Part shown: positions 35,031 to 48,129 of the stretch, piece after piece
Numbering within the stretch: position 1 is the first letter of the stretch
Layout of the letters: each line of letters starts with the position of its first letter
Assembly: GCA_034509735.1 (NCBI GenBank)
Contig: JACGWO010000005.1
Coordinates: forward strand, 26,530,383 to 26,594,382
Direction of reading: 5' to 3'
DNA from: Sesamum alatum
Lineage: Eukaryota; Streptophyta; Magnoliopsida; Lamiales; Pedaliaceae
Length of the DNA: 64,000 nt
The notes under the pieces: generated by a model
What the model saw: only the letters and a program-made list of their open reading frames with translations
Databases searched by the model: none
Told to the model about the DNA's origin: nothing
Position numbers and translations under genes: made by a program

Positions 35031-36298
35031 AGGCTGGGTTCTTGATAATGCATATTTGGTTTGGGGGGTAAAATTCATTTTGGTCTCTGACTTTTGGATT
35101 CAATTTCAAATTAGTCCTTGTCTTTTCAATACAGTTTAAATCAGTCCATCGTTAAGGTTTCCGACAACCTTCCGGCCAAGAAAAAGGGTAGATCAGTAAT
35201 TTTGTATTACTAACAATAAAATATTAAACAAAAAAAAGATTTACACAAGTTAATCTTCTTTATTACCGATCAGTTGAAAAAATTATGGTAAAATAAAAAG
35301 GGGGTCAAAACTCAAGAAAAGAAGGAAAAATCGTTGGCAAAATTCCTTTCCTTTTCTTCTTTGTTCTTCAACTCTAGGTATGTTCTCTCCCTTTCTTTTT
35401 TTTCTTAATCATGCTTCGTTGGGCTATTGATGCCACTATGATAAAATACTAAAATAAAGAAAAAGATTAGAATCATTCTTTACAAACCCATCTCTCATTT
35501 TCGTGATGCTTGAGGAACTTTGTTGGGTTGCTATGATAGTACCCCTTACAAACACAAGTTTCTTCTTTGTTCTTCAACTTTTAGTGTTAGTGAGAGATAG
35601 ACAAAAAAAAAATGTTGTTGTTAGTGAAGGGGACAAGAAGGTACAAAATCAAGTTACAACAACCTACATTTCTTTTCTTTATTTGCTTTGCATTAGCTAA
35701 AGTATGTTTTCAAGAAGAAAAAAAATTAATAAAATCCCATAGTTGAGTTTGAAGTGGCATAAAATCACCTGAAGTTCATAATAGAAAATGTGGAGATTTC
35801 TATAGAATTGGAATTCGCAGGTGCATCCTAGACAACAAGGAAAATATAATTTACTTTAGTTTTGTTGTATTGTCCTGCTGAATGTGTTTTATATTGTTAA
35901 ACTTTTCTTCCATTTTTGATGTGTTTTAAATTTATTCTGATATATTTTATTTTGTTGTTGCTTTCTAGATGAGATTTAACTTGGAAGTTAGCTTTTTGGG
36001 GGGACAAAAGTACAGTACAAAATTTGGATAGTATTGTTTAAGGTTATTTATCTATGCTAAATGATGTATGTTGGGCTACAATTGGTAATAGAACAAGGTG
36101 GTTGAGTGAGATGGTTATAGTAGAAGGAGTAATACCTGATATAGGGGATGCAGTTGCAATTAAAATTGATGAAGATATACAAAAATTAATAGCAACATAT
36201 ATCTTTCTCTTGGACTGGAGAATGTTTGTGTAAATTTTCACATAATCAAGTCCCACTCCATTACAAAAGTTCAAGAAAACTTAATTCCATCAACAATA

Positions 36299-37710
36299 AT
36301 GGAGGAAAATGAGTCAGATGAAGAAGAAAATATTGAAGTAGAAGAAATTGTTGAGTGGAGTAATGCTGAATTTGAGGAAATTAATGGAGATGATGATGAG
36401 AATAATGAAAACAATTGGAGTGATTATGACTCTGACAAGGACCAATTTCTTTATGAAAGTGATCATGATTTGCAAGTTAAGAATCCAATTGCAATTTTAA
36501 GTGAAAAAGTGGAAGGAGAATACTTTGAACTTAGTCGTGATAACAGTGGGAAGCAAATTATTGTACTGAAAGAGGGGATGATAGTTGATAATGTATGACA
36601 TTCTAAGGACATCCTTGCTAGATACACAGTCCAAGAGGGAATCAAATTGAAGAAGTTGAAAAATGATAAAGTTAGAGTTACTATTGTGTGTAATAATGAA
36701 GATTGTTCATGGAGATTGCATGCATCCACTTATGCTGATGGTGTGACATTCAAGATATAAAAAAAAAAAAAAAAAAAAATCATAAAAGGAGTCCATACTT
36801 GTGTTAGAAATCTGAAAGGTAATAGAGCAACAACTAAATGGATCTCCCAGGAGTTTAAAGAAGAATACAAAAACGTCTAGAAAAATCGATGGATAATCTT
36901 GGCTCGGCTTTAAGAGCAAAATTTGGGTTCATGCAAATTCTAGTAAACTTTTCATGGCAAGAAAAATTGTATTGCATATGGCCTCAGGTGATCACGAGAA
37001 GAGCTATGCTAATATCCCAAGTATATTTCTGCACTTAAACAATCAAACACAGGAGCTTTTGTGAAATTGAAATATGATGGCCTTGATATTACTAACCCAA
37101 ACTGTAATCCAAAGTTCGAAAGAATTTTCATAGGTTTTGAAGCACAATATCAGGGTTACATATAAGGTTGTAGACCTTTTATTGGAGTGGACGGGTGTTT
37201 CCTTAAAGGGCCATACAAGGGTGAGTTGTTTAGTGCAATGGCTTTAGATGCCAATTCATGATATTTTCAATTGATATAATGATCTGTGAAGTTGAAAATG
37301 AAGACAACTGTATTTTCTTGATTGCCTTAATACGTACATACAAGATGAAAGGGTTATAACTTTCATGAGTGATAGACAAAATGGGTTGAAAAAGGCAATT
37401 ACTTCAATATTTTTAGTCTTGAGAAAAAGGTACGGTGCCAAGCATTTGTATGAAAAATTTAGAGCCAAATTTCTAAGTCCGAAGTTGAGGAAACTTTTTT
37501 CGGATTGCTGTTAAAGCCTACATTGAGCTTAACTTCAAAGATGCTATGGAGGAAATTAAAGCAACTGACTTGGGGGCACACAAATGGTTAATGAAAACTT
37601 GTGGAGAAGAGCCAAGTACTTGGTCGAGACATGGCTTTGATGCAGGTGTGAAAGTTGATCATGTCACAAATAACATGACAAAGTTTTCAATGCATTCTTT
37701 TTTCTGGGGA
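36299..37710 (+). pseudogene. MULE transposase, N-terminal and catalytic parts
   Basis: An acidic start (MEENESDEEEN) is followed by a MuDR-type DNA-binding region with CNNEDCSWRLHAS, then HTCVRN. The transposase core follows: PFIGVDGCFLKGPYKGELF near 37,180 (first Asp) and FMSDRQNGL near 37,365 (second Asp region). HKWLMKTCGEEPSTWSRHGF leads to NNMTK at about 37,670, where the nested LINE interrupts. Stops and shifts are present, and an A-run of about 20 lies near 36,759. Confidence 0.8.
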
Positions 37711-37717
37711 GGGGGGT

Positions 37718-39606
37718 GTTCTTAAATTTGCATTAATGTATACCAAAGGTACAAATTACAACAAGGCCCAAGGCCAAACTCGACAACACGACCGTGTGGG
37801 AGGGCCACGGTCGTGTTCCCAAGTCGTGTTCCTCATTGTCTCCAGGCGATTTTCCAGACCCTATATATTGCCATAAGTTGAAGGGATAGTGGTTGGTGGA
37901 TACTAAGCAATCTATTTCAGATCTGCTCTAGCACAAGCCGTGCTAAGACGTCCGGGCTCCGATAGACCTGTTGAAACCACCACTGATTCCGCTCTGCCCA
38001 CAAGTGATATACAAGCGATGCAAGGAGAGACCGATAAGTGGCATTTAGGAGATGTTTCCCCCGCCATCGTCGCGCCACCCAAGTCACTCCAAGGTGCCAA
38101 TTAGAATATGGTCAAAGAAAATGAACCTCCCTCTTACAAATGCATAGGCAAGCTGTCGAATAAGGACAAGAAAAGAAGAGGTGGTGGTGGGTCTCTAACA
38201 CCACTGCACTACACAAAATACAGTCGTCACCCCGTTGTTGTAACCGTGGCTTATGCATGGTAGATAGGCGGTCCTGGATCGCAAGCCAAAAGACAAATGA
38301 ATTATGCGGGAGCTTCATCTGCCCTCCCAACAAGATAGACCACCCCACCCATGGGGGCCTCGGACCGAATAGCGCAAAGGTCGATGCCGTAAAGAAGGTG
38401 CCCCCATTGGTATTCCACATGACCAAATTCGGTGGGCCACAAACCAGTGGAATAGTCTATGTAATCTCCATAACGGCAAAGGATCTCCCTGCCGGCCAAG
38501 ACCATTCCCCCTCATGAATAACGTTCTGCAATTGAGTCCCTTCATGAAAACCGGTGACCAGTGGGCACCTTGGGTATCAAACAAGGAGGACCCCAAATGG
38601 GTGCCACGAGTCCTGCCAAAGGGAGAGGTGGTTGTCATCCCCTACACGGTATGAGATGCTACGTAGTATGTCAGTGCGCAGCTTAAGTAGTTGCTTCTCA
38701 CCCCACGACCTCGTGCTAGCACTCACTAACCAAATGGACTTCTGTCGGAGGCGATACTGCCTCACCAATTGCACCCACATGGACGAGTGTTGCAAATCGA
38801 CTATGTTCCAAAGGTGGCAGCTCATCAAAGCCCTGTTCAATGCAAGCACTAGCAAAATACCCAGTCCACCACACTCGACTGGCAGACAAACAGTCTCCCA
38901 TGCAGCCTTAGCCACTCCTGTCTCCTGGTTCCCCTACCACAGAAAGGTTCGTAGCTGTTTCTCAATCTTGCGTACCACTCCCTTAGGAACCAAGAAAACC
39001 ATGGCCCAATAGATGTATAGTCGAGAGCACTAACCGAATAATCTAGACATGACCCGCAAATGAGAGGAACTGCGAGCCCCAAACATGGATCCGGCCATCC
39101 AACCGCCCAAGCAGTGGGTTACAATCTCCAACTATGAGCTTGGAGGTAATCAGCGGCACCCCCAAATACCGAATAGGCAACGCCCCAAGGGGAAAACCCA
39201 TAAGTGCTTATAGCTGCTGAGAATTCTCCACTGGCTATGGGTATAATCGGGTCAGCCTCCCTAAACGATGTGCTCTTAAGATTGATTTACGCAAAGCCTA
39301 TGATACAGTTAAGTGGGATTGTTTGATTAAGGCTCTGAGATTGTTTATGTTTCATGAGACATTAGTGTTGTAGGTCAAAGAATGTGTCTGCATGGTTCTT
39401 ACTCCATATGTCTCAATGGCCAACCACAGGGTTACTTTGAGGTAGCGCGGGGACTCCGGCAAAGGGATCCCATGTCCCTATTTGTTTGTTTTGGTTGTGG
39501 AGATTTTGCATGCCGGGCTCAAATGTCGGATCGTCATCGCCCCAGCATTCCGGTACCATTGGCGATGTGTGGAACAGTAGAGGCCAGTGATATCATTATC
39601 GGAATG
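37718..39606 (-). mobile_element. 5'-truncated LINE with inverted 5' segment (twin-primed)
   Basis: The main part (about 39,235-37,718, minus) reads PIRYLGVPLITSKLIVGDC, then SFAGHV, TRSWGEKQLLKLR and the zf-RVT region HNSFVFWLAIQDRLST ... CILCSAVVLETHHHLFFSCPYS. The adjoining part (about 39,245-39,606) reads on the plus strand ALKIDLRKAYDTVKWDCL, then ARGLRQRDP and FRYHWRC, which belong upstream of the first part in a LINE. The inverted 5' segment therefore adjoins the 3' segment at about 39,240. The active-site Asp-Asp stretch between them is missing. The 3' end (minus) is TTAATGCAAATTTA without a long poly-A. The base composition is more GC-rich than that of the host MULE. Confidence 0.8.
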
Positions 39607-39609
39607 GTA

Positions 39610-40170
39610 TGAACAAAGATCGTGAAAGATTTTTCTTTTGGTACCAAAAGGCTTTGAATTGAAAAATCAAGTTACCACCAACTGTGAATGCAAAAGTGGA
39701 GAAAAATCAAAGAGAATGGAGGAAATTGTTAGCAACGCCTGCTTCTGAGTTCTTATTTGAAGTTTATGATGATAGAAAATACATTGTTAATCTTGATGCG
39801 AAAATATGCCAATGTAGAGAGTGGCAAGTCTGTGGAGTGCCTTGTAAGTATGCCATGAGTTGTATCTTGTACATGAGATATGATCTAGTGCAATATGTAC
39901 ATCCATACTTGAGTATAGAGGCATACTTGATGACATATAGTGGTATGATTAATGTTGTTCTTGATGAATCTAGATGGCCAGAGAATGATCAAATTCGTCG
40001 TTTGAAGTCTCCAACACTTAGGAGAAAAAACAAAGTGTTCAAACAAGGTAGGTTGCAAACTAAGAGAAGAAGGGAGCCAAAGGAGCCTCCAAAAGAACAT
40101 AAAAGATAAATTCATATCACTTGCAAAGTTTATAATGAAGTTGGTCATAACAAAAGGACTTGAGAGATGA
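39610..40170 (+). pseudogene. MULE transposase, C-terminal part with SWIM finger
   Basis: The frame resumes near 39,600 (RMNKDRERFFFWYQK-like) and continues as a 141-residue open stretch from 39,684. FEVYDDRKYIVNLDAKICQC leads into the SWIM zinc finger CQCREWQVCGVPCKYA, then PYLSIEAYLMTYSGMI, a basic tail and a degenerate GHNKR knuckle near 40,145. SWIM fingers also occur in FAR1/FRS proteins, but the element context settles it. Confidence 0.82.
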
Positions 40171-41250
40171 GAGGTTCACAGGTATTATTTGTTTTAATTT
40201 ATTTTTTAAGCTTAATATTGTTGGATTCATTTTTATTTCACTCTTTCTTGAACTTTTAGGTTGGTAGCAATCAGGTTTCCAATGTAGACAACGGTACAAG
40301 ATCTCAATCAAGGGTCAATTAAACTATTTTTTCAAAGGTAAAACTATGTATGTATTTATTTAGCTTTAGGTTAATAAATTATCTAAATTATTAAATATGT
40401 CTATTTCATTCTTTAGGAGCTCCTATGTCCAAAAGATGTGGTTTTGGCATGGGGGAAGAAATTTGTTTTTTTTAAAAGGTAAGTACATATGTTTATCTAG
40501 TTTTTAGTTAATAGATTATTCAAATTATTTAATATGTCTATATTTCATTTTTAAGAGCTCTCAAGTCCAAAAATGTGGTTATTGTATAGAGGAAGAAATT
40601 TGTATTTTGTCAACAGTAAGTGCTAATTTATATTTTAGTTACTGACTTTTATATATATATATATATATATAGCATTTAATTCTAAGTTACTAAATAAATT
40701 AGGATGTTGAATATGTTCATGTTGAATAATAGGTACTCAAGTCAAACAACATTCTATGCACATGATAAGAAACTTGATGGACTTTTATCTTGATCTTGTG
40801 ATAAAGTTTAGAGAGTGAATGGTGTGAATTATTAGTGTCTTGTCAATAGTAAGTATCAAGTTATGTTGATAGTGAATTGTTAAACATTTTGCTAGTTTAA
40901 TATGTAAGCATATTTAGCTTTTGAGAGGAAAAATTTTGTATGATTTATCGACAAAAATGGCGGTCTTCCAACAACTATTTCATGAAAAAAATTGCAATGA
41001 GTGAACTCTTCTAATTGGTTGTTATATTTTTCTAAATTTGCGTGTTAGGGATCAATTTCGAATTGGAGTTGAGAAGTGGAGGACTAAAATGAATTTATAT
41101 TAAAAAGGTAAAATTTTATAAGGTACAAAGGAGATATCACTTTTTCTAGCCGGAAATCTCATTGGAGGGACTGATTTAAAATGTGTTGAAAAGTTAGGGA
41201 CTAATTTAAAGTTGAATCCAAGAGTCTGGGACCAAAAAGAATTTTACCCA

Positions 41251-43610
41251 TAATTTGGGGGAAGTATTTGGACTTGAACACCTTAAACCATAATGAAGCA
41301 TCACTTTGTGCAAATCTCCACGCTAGACATAATAAACAAGCTTCGTAAGGAGACTAAGATCTCTAATTCCCACACCTCCAAGATCAGTTGGGGCACAAAT
41401 TGTTGACCGTGTAATATAGTTAGCCTTCTTAGTATTAGGGGACACATTCCACAAGTACTTTTTGCACAGGCTATTAATCCAACCTATTATAAATTTAGGG
41501 AATTTGAACACATTAATATAATAAAGGGGAATGGTATTCAAGACATATTTGAGGAGGACGAGTCTACCTGCATAAGAGAGTAATTTGTTATACCAGATAT
41601 TAATTTTGCTTTCCACCTTAGATACAATCTTGTGTAAGTGTCCTTTAGTGATGTATTTAGATACAATCTTGTATAAGTGTCCTTTGAACTGGTATATTTA
41701 ATGATTGAGAAATAGATCTTTTTATAGCTGTCAGAGTATTAGAGGAAAAGAGAAGACGGGTTTTATCCCAACAGATTGTTTGGCCCAAATTAAATCAAAT
41801 TTCAAAAATGGATCTTTAATATAGTTAAGGGAATTATTATTTGTTTTAAGAAACAAAATACAATCATTAACAAAACATAAAATTGGAATTTTCGGTTCTT
41901 TATTACTAGGAGCAAGAGTTTCAAACTTCCTGTTATGACAATCAAGTAGAAGTTTTTGGATGAGTACTTCTAGACAAAGGATAAATAAATAGGGGGATAG
42001 CGGGTCTCGTTAGCTAATTTCCCTAGTTGGATTCTAGGATTGAGATTGGTGACCGTTAACACGTACTGAATAAGACACGGAGGAGATACACGAATACACA
42101 CATTTAATAAATTTCTTAGAAAAATTATATTTTTTAAGAGTAAATTTAATAAAGTCCGATTCTAGCTTATCATACGCTTTTTCTAAATCAAGTTTAAGAG
42201 CCATAAAATATTGCTTACTCTTTTTAGACTTCATAGTATGTAATAGCTCATGAGCCATGAGAATGTTATCTGCAAGGAGCCGTTTAGGAGTAAAGGCGTT
42301 TTGATATGGTGAAATAAGCTCATTCATTAAAGTTTGCATTTAAAGAACTAAAATATTGGAGATGGTTTTTGCACAGGCTAATAGGCCAGAAGTGTGAACG
42401 GAAGGATGGATTCAATGATTAATGAATAACAATTATATGTCGAATTTAAATTAGCGGTAAGAGCATCAATTGGAACATATTTTGCACTATGGAACTAACT
42501 TGATTTTTATGATGGGCCAATTTTATTAGAAGAATTTTGTAGTAAGCCCATGCGGTCCCGGAGCTTTGTTGGGCCCAATTTTGAACAAAGCACTATATAT
42601 CTTCGTTTTATATAGGGGACTCGGTAATTGAAGATTGTTGGGCTTGTGAAAGAAGAGGATTTGAGCCATCAAAATAAGCATAATCCGAAGGAGTGGACGG
42701 ATTGGGTTGTGAAGGAGCAGAAATAAATTTGTAATAAGTTAAAAATGAATTAGCGATTTCTTCAGGATTTGTAATCCATTGATTATTAGTATCTTTGATT
42801 CATTGAAAAATTAATACGATGCCTATGACTAGCATAAGAATGGAAAAACTTAGTGTTTAAATTGAATCTACGAAGTTTTGTAGAGAGGCCCACACGTGGT
42901 ACTGAAGATGCGTGTGTTGATAGTTGTACACAACAGACAACGTAAAGTGTGGTTCTGGACCTAGGAATTCCACAGCCATATAGGGATCAGTCTAGCTAAG
43001 GTCTGAATCTTCTATAAGAACTTCTTCAGCTATATAGAAAACCCAAATTCCCCTTGCAAAACTCAATGAAGCCAACACAATTGAATCCATAAATGGCAAT
43101 CGTTGGATAACAGCTTGTGCCTAGTCTACATGCAGACGGGTGTCCATGAAAATACAAATATGAGGATGATAACGCGCAACAAGCTCTAATGCTGCAATGA
43201 GGAATTTCGAGCGACCTGCTCCCCTACAGCTCCACTCAAAATCTTCATGGGGAGTATGTGGTGTGGGAAAATATGGCATGAGAGCCCATTCAAGTTTGCT
43301 CCCGAAGACATCACAAACCCATTTTGCAGCGGAGTGTTCCTTAGGAATGGATGTTGGTCTCTTCCCAATGGGTTGAGGCAAAGACGGAATTGGAGCTCTC
43401 TTTCTCTCTTTCTTGACCCCTCGTTCTTGACTGATGCCCATAATAAGCTTGTTAGTGAACAATGAGCCATGAAATATGTGGGTTGTAGTGTGAAAGGGTT
43501 GTATTAGGAAGTCGTTTGGCCCCACTAGCACCATGTGATTCTTGAGACGAGCCATGGGAAGCAGTAGACTGAGTGGTTTTGGGTGCAAATGATCAATCAC
43601 GTTGGGCAAA
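41251..43610 (-). pseudogene. LINE endonuclease start and reverse transcriptase
   Basis: WSCRGAGRSKFLIAALELV (43,231 down) with CIFMDTRLH is the N-terminus of the L1 endonuclease. SPYQNAFTPKRLLADNILMAHELLH and MALKLDLEKAYDKLE at 42,339-42,140 are the reverse transcriptase entry and first catalytic Asp. A YAGRLVLLKYVLNTIPLYY region with DLGGVGIRDL follows at 41,616-41,330. Multiple stops and shifts occur between them. Confidence 0.78.
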
Positions 43611-45745
43611 GGCTAGCTGTTCATTGGACTTGAAAGTGAAGTCCTCATGCTGAATGGGTGTGAGAGACGGGCAATTATTGTCGAGAATGTGAAACATAAT
43701 GCATAATAGTTTGACCTGAGTTGAGAATCTGTGGGGGATGAAACTGGGACTGAGAATGAGTGTAGATCCATGTTGTTTTGGTGATTTTGCATTTGTTGTT
43801 GATGACTCATAGGCAAAAGTTAAAATAGTAATCTGTAAATAAAGAGAAATTGGAGAAGATGGAACTAAATTTTGGCAGAGTAATTAAGTGTTTATGAACG
43901 TTGATGTGGCTTTGCATGGCAAAGATCACCGTCCTTTGACATGTCGGAGTTTAACTGGGCTATAAGACGGTGAGTGTAGCGGCGTGTAAATGAGGCGAGA
44001 AACTAGTAGTAAGATTGTGTGTTGTGACCAGGTTCTAGACTGATGTGGCGACGATGGGCAGAATGGTCTATGTTATCAATCCATTTGGATCCTGACTTGG
44101 TGCTTGAAGAGTCATCCGACTAAGTTGTCAACTGGGATGTGTGACTCAGTGATTGATTAGTCCACGTCCTTGACTTGGGGATTCGTGTTTTGTGTGCGTA
44201 TGCGAAGGGCTAAAGTCCCTTTCCTCCATTGTTGTCTCTGAGTCAGTGTTGACGGCGGTGGACTCTGGTAGAGAAGTCGATGAGTATTTGGTCGGCATTT
44301 GGGTTGTATCCTTGGCGACAACATCTTAGAGAACTTCAAATGGATTACTCATAGTAATCGTATGAGAGTCGGTGATAGTGTACGATCTCTGATTTTGTCC
44401 ATTATTTTTGCGAACCCAATACTTCCCCTGCAAATTGGTTAGGTGGGATAATTGGGGGTTTAGATATGGTTCCGTTCGGCGAACGAACGACTGTATTGGT
44501 GAATGTTTGGGTGGTTTGCGCATGGTTTTATGTTGGACAATGTTCTAGCTGGACTCCATGGGGGTGGTGATTGGTTGTGTGAGGGAGTTATGGATGAGGA
44601 GGGAGTGGATGCAATGTTGGATGGGCTAAGATTATGGGGACTTGGGTTAGTATGGTGGCACTCAACTTGAACATGCCTTATAGCCCCACAATTAAAGCAT
44701 AAAATGGTTTTTAGCTCATAGTGAACTGGTTGGATATGGTTATGAAGGTTTAGAGCTTTAGGCAGAGGTTAAAATGTATCCAGCTCGACGCATAATCGTG
44801 TAAATTTATAGCGAGATATTTCATTTGTATGTGAGTCAATCTTGATAGGGCAATCGATTGCTTGAGCAATTTGGAACAACGAAGTTGAAGACATAGTATT
44901 CAATCGGTTGATGTGGAAGTTTTACCCATTTAAATAGTTTTTCAGGGAGTTTAGTGGTTGGATTGAAGTTGGATATCCATTGTTGCACATGAAGATATTG
45001 ATTGAATAAGAACTACAGGCCTCCCGCTAGTATTTAGTTCGTACTTCTACTGTGAAAAAAGCATGTATTTAGTTTGTATTTTTTGTCACTTGTGTGATCC
45101 CTTTGTACTTAGTGGTGGAACTCAAACATTGAAACTTTATTAGTTCCTCTTTCATAAAATAAAAAATAAAAAAAAATGGGTCACCCGCTATTGCCAATAA
45201 ATAGTCATCCTGATTTGAAACTTTGATGACATAAAATCCTTCACCTGGTTCAATAGCTGAAATTGGAGCATTCGTGTTCCAGATGTGACCAAGTGTTGAG
45301 CAAAATCATTGATTGGGTTTATTGAGCCCACAAGTTGGACAAGAAGTGCTTGTTGGCAAGGAGATGTGATTTGATCCAGCTCTATGGGATTGAAAGAAAC
45401 CTGTGGAAGTTGTTGTACCTTTCTCTGTGCTAGTAAATCCGTGATCTTGGGTGAGGTGGTCCAACTTTGCAACCAAGTAAGGAAATAAATGTATTTTGTT
45501 TAAGACGTAAGTTTGGCTTAAAAGGAGCCCACTGCAAAGGCATTGAAAAAGGTTTGGTTACCAAACCTGTTCCATGGAGATTGTGTGGCAATAGGCCTAG
45601 AAACATTAGTTGAGTTTTATAGACGAACTAAATGTGGTTCTCCCTTTTGATAAATAGCATAAATATTTATATTGATATGGCTAGATTCCGAAGCATAATT
45701 AACGTTGTCATGATTGACAAGACAATCAAGAGTATGGGTAAAAAT
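43611..45745 (-). pseudogene. LINE ORF1 (gag-like), degenerate
   Basis: The CCHC knuckle ILCFNCGAIRHVQVEC lies at about 44,695-44,650, preceded by a stretch resembling plant L1 ORF1 (VQQWISNFNPTTKLPEKLFKWV, shown split here: VQQWISNF, then FKWVKLPH) and a DUF4283-like piece at 45,250-45,180 (FYVIKVSNQDDYLLAIAG). A Pro/Ser-rich linker follows toward the endonuclease. The frame changes several times. Confidence 0.6.
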
Positions 45746-45930
45746 GTCAACCTATTACATATATATTTTTAATTAACGTAATAATTTAAATATATATTTA
45801 AATATATAAGAAGTATATAAATAAATTATTTTATGCTTAGTAATGATTAAGATTTTTTATAACATTTATGTAAAGATATTTAAAAGAATATTAGATTTTT
45901 TAAAAAAAAATAGACTATTTATTTTATGTT

Positions 45931-46473
45931 GGGGATAATTACCCGCCCTCCCTTGAAGTTTGATAAAATTATACGTAGATCCCTGTGGTTTAGAAAATTA
46001 TATATAATATCCCTGATGTTTGTTTATGTTTAATAAATAAATCCCTCTGTTAATCAAAATTCACTGAATGTGTTGATATTAACAAAAATAAATAAATGAA
46101 AAATCCATATTTACCATCGATTAGCCTATGACTAACATATTACAGGTCAAACAAATCTTTTATGACCAAATTACCATTATAAGGGTGAAATATACCTCCC
46201 GATATACATTAGCGTGTGAAGTTGTGTAAAGGTAGTTTGGTCATAGAAAAATTTGTTTAACCTGCTATAGTTAGTAAGAAGTCAATCGGGGTTAAATATA
46301 GATTTTCATTAAATTTTTTAGCTAATATCAATACATTTAGTGAATTTTGACCAATGGATGATTCTATTTGTTGATGGAAACAAACATCAGAGGTACTAGA
46401 TTTAATTTTTCAAATCACAGAGAGTTTACGTATAATTACATCAATCCTTATGGGAGGACGGTGTAATTATCTC
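45931..46473. mobile_element. Foldback MITE, Mutator-type arms
   Basis: GGGATAATTACCCGCCCTCCC at the left (here from 45,932) is mirrored by the complement of GGGAGGACGGTGTAATTATCTC at the right. The arms extend inward to CATTYAGTGAATTTTG-type blocks. There is no coding capacity. The target duplication is not clear. Confidence 0.65.
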
Positions 46474-46485
46474 TTTAACATTTTA

Positions 46486-46977
46486 GGGTTAATTACACTT
46501 AGACCATATCTGAAAACGTGAAATTACACTTCCCCGAAAGAAGTTTTAAAATTGCACTTACACTCCCTTCGAAAATTCAGTGTTTACACTTGGCCCCCTT
46601 TCGTTAGGGTTTTCACGAAAAATACTAACGTTAACAAAAAGTTACATAAATTTATCTCTTATTTAATATTCTCATGTACGAATTTTGTACTTATAAGGAT
46701 ATAAAGTAAGTATGTTAATTTCACACCATATATATATATATATTACATTTATCCCTTTATAAGTACAATAATATACATGTGGATGTTAAATAAAGGGCAA
46801 AATGAAAATTTATGTAGCTTTTTTTTGCTGACGTCAGAATTTTTCGTCCAAACCCTAACGAAAGGAAATCAAGTGTAAACGAAAATTTTTTGAAGAGCGG
46901 TGTAACCACAATTTCAAAACTTTTTTATGAAAAAAATGTAATTTCACATTTGAGGGGGCTCTAAATGTAATTAACTC
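46486..46977. mobile_element. Foldback MITE, second family
   Basis: The left arm GGGTTAATTACACTTAGACC and the right arm (complement of GCTCTAAATGTAATTAACTC) pair imperfectly. The inner blocks CCCTTTCGTTAGGGTTTTCA and AACCCTAACGAAAGGAAATC also pair. It is non-coding. Confidence 0.65.
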
Positions 46978-47340
46978 TAATTTTTAACACATTTTGGGCC
47001 TTTTCCCAAACTTCCAAAAAATAGAATCAGCATTTTGAAGGCTTAATATGTATCACACATTTTTCAATACAGCCTTATATTAATTGGTTTTGTTTGCACA
47101 AAGACACATGAGGTCATGTTTGCAAAGACACCCCAATGGGCTTTGGTTGATGGGCCTTCAGGCCCAGCCCATCTGCGTGTGATGTGATATTGAAATTGAA
47201 ATAAGTACCCTTTTTAATTACTAAACTAATATTCGATTCATTCCAAAAGATAATAAAAAATCGAAAGATAATTTGATCCGACACATAGTTTTCAAAGGAA
47301 ATTAAAAAGGGTACTTATTTCACATATTTTAAAATTGTTA

Positions 47341-47773
47341 TCTATACTATTATAAAAAATAAAAATAAAAAGGCGCTATAGACACAAAGTGACGATTTTG
47401 ACATCGCTGTACCAATTTTTTGTAATCCCAAAAATGCTCTTCAACTAATAAAATAACTAACTTATTCAACTTCCCAATTTTTACACTAACTTAAATGTTT
47501 AATTAATAAACTTTATACTTATTTGTAATATATTTTAAAACGTGAAAAATTATTTATTATATGCACGTAGGGACGGCATGTTACGATGGTTACTTACACC
47601 GCGGCACCAATTTTTTGTTATGCCAATAATACCCCTATGTTGGTTTCTTTTATTTCTTTCTTTTATGTAATGTAATGTGTTGGTTTATATTTTTTTTCTT
47701 ATTTTTAATATAATTTAAAATTTAAATTATTATTTATTATATGCAAGTACGAATAACATACCACGTCGACTAA
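47341..47773 (+). mobile_element. Short Helitron-like sequence, probably tandem
   Basis: It starts A|TCTATACTATTATA (47,341) and ends CTAA|T (47,770-47,774), fitting Helitron insertion between A and T. A second internal copy seems to start near 47,596 (ACCGCGGCACCAATTTTTTG repeats the 47,397 region). It is related to 60,958-61,245. There is no Rep/helicase gene. Confidence 0.5.
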
Positions 47774-48129
47774 TCCTTAAAAATAGCAACTACGAGTAGT
47801 AGTGTCACGTCATTACTTTCGACGTATTTGAAAAAAATTTCTAAAACAATTTTTCAGTATTTCACTATATAACCAAACTCTAAAAAAAAAACCGTCGGGA
47901 TGGTAATTTTAACTACTTTTGATATTTTTGTAAGTATTTCAAAAAATTATTCACACAATATCTCAACTCTTTTTTATTATTTTTCAAAAATTTCAACTTT
48001 AAATTTTCTACTTCTCACTACTCACTGCAAATATATTTTATGTTTACTTTTGTATCAAATTTTCAACTTTATTTTTCTTAAAATTTATTCTTTAAAGTAC
48101 AATTTTTCCTTTAATAATAAAATAGTTTA

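Larger units (their letters stand above)
35066..41250 (+). mobile_element. Second Mutator-like element
   Basis: The end GGGTAAAATTCATTTTGG (35,066) is matched by the inverted end near 41,250. The arms stay similar for over 100 bp, through GGATTCAA and AAATTAGTCC to a GCCGGAA or CCGGCC block. The flanks TGGTTTGGG (35,057-35,065) and TAATTTGGG (41,251-41,259) fit a 9-bp duplication with two differences, and removing the element rejoins LINE coding sequence. It encodes a MuDR-type transposase split by a nested LINE. Confidence 0.85.
33640..45745 (-). mobile_element. L1-type LINE, near full length, split by a MULE
   Basis: The minus-strand pieces are about 45,745-41,251 and 35,065-33,640, roughly 5.9 kb without the insertion. 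In order: an ORF1 with DUF4283-like sequence and a CCHC knuckle, endonuclease start, reverse transcriptase, zf-RVT region and RNase H. The 3' tail ends near a T-rich tract (plus strand A/T runs at 33,640-33,660). The MULE lies after KVFKSKYFPQ, a conserved plant L1 stretch. A short unrelated stretch near 45,020-45,175 interrupts ORF1. Stops are frequent. Confidence 0.8.

Noticed and set aside
39684..40109. Possible FAR1/FRS transcription factor fragment (SWIM finger)
   Set aside because: It lies between the TIRs of the second MULE and continues its transposase; the SWIM finger is shared between the two families.
43121..43609. Minus-strand open frame of 162 codons considered as a host gene
   Set aside because: Its C-terminal part is the start of an L1 endonuclease, in order with LINE reverse transcriptase downstream.
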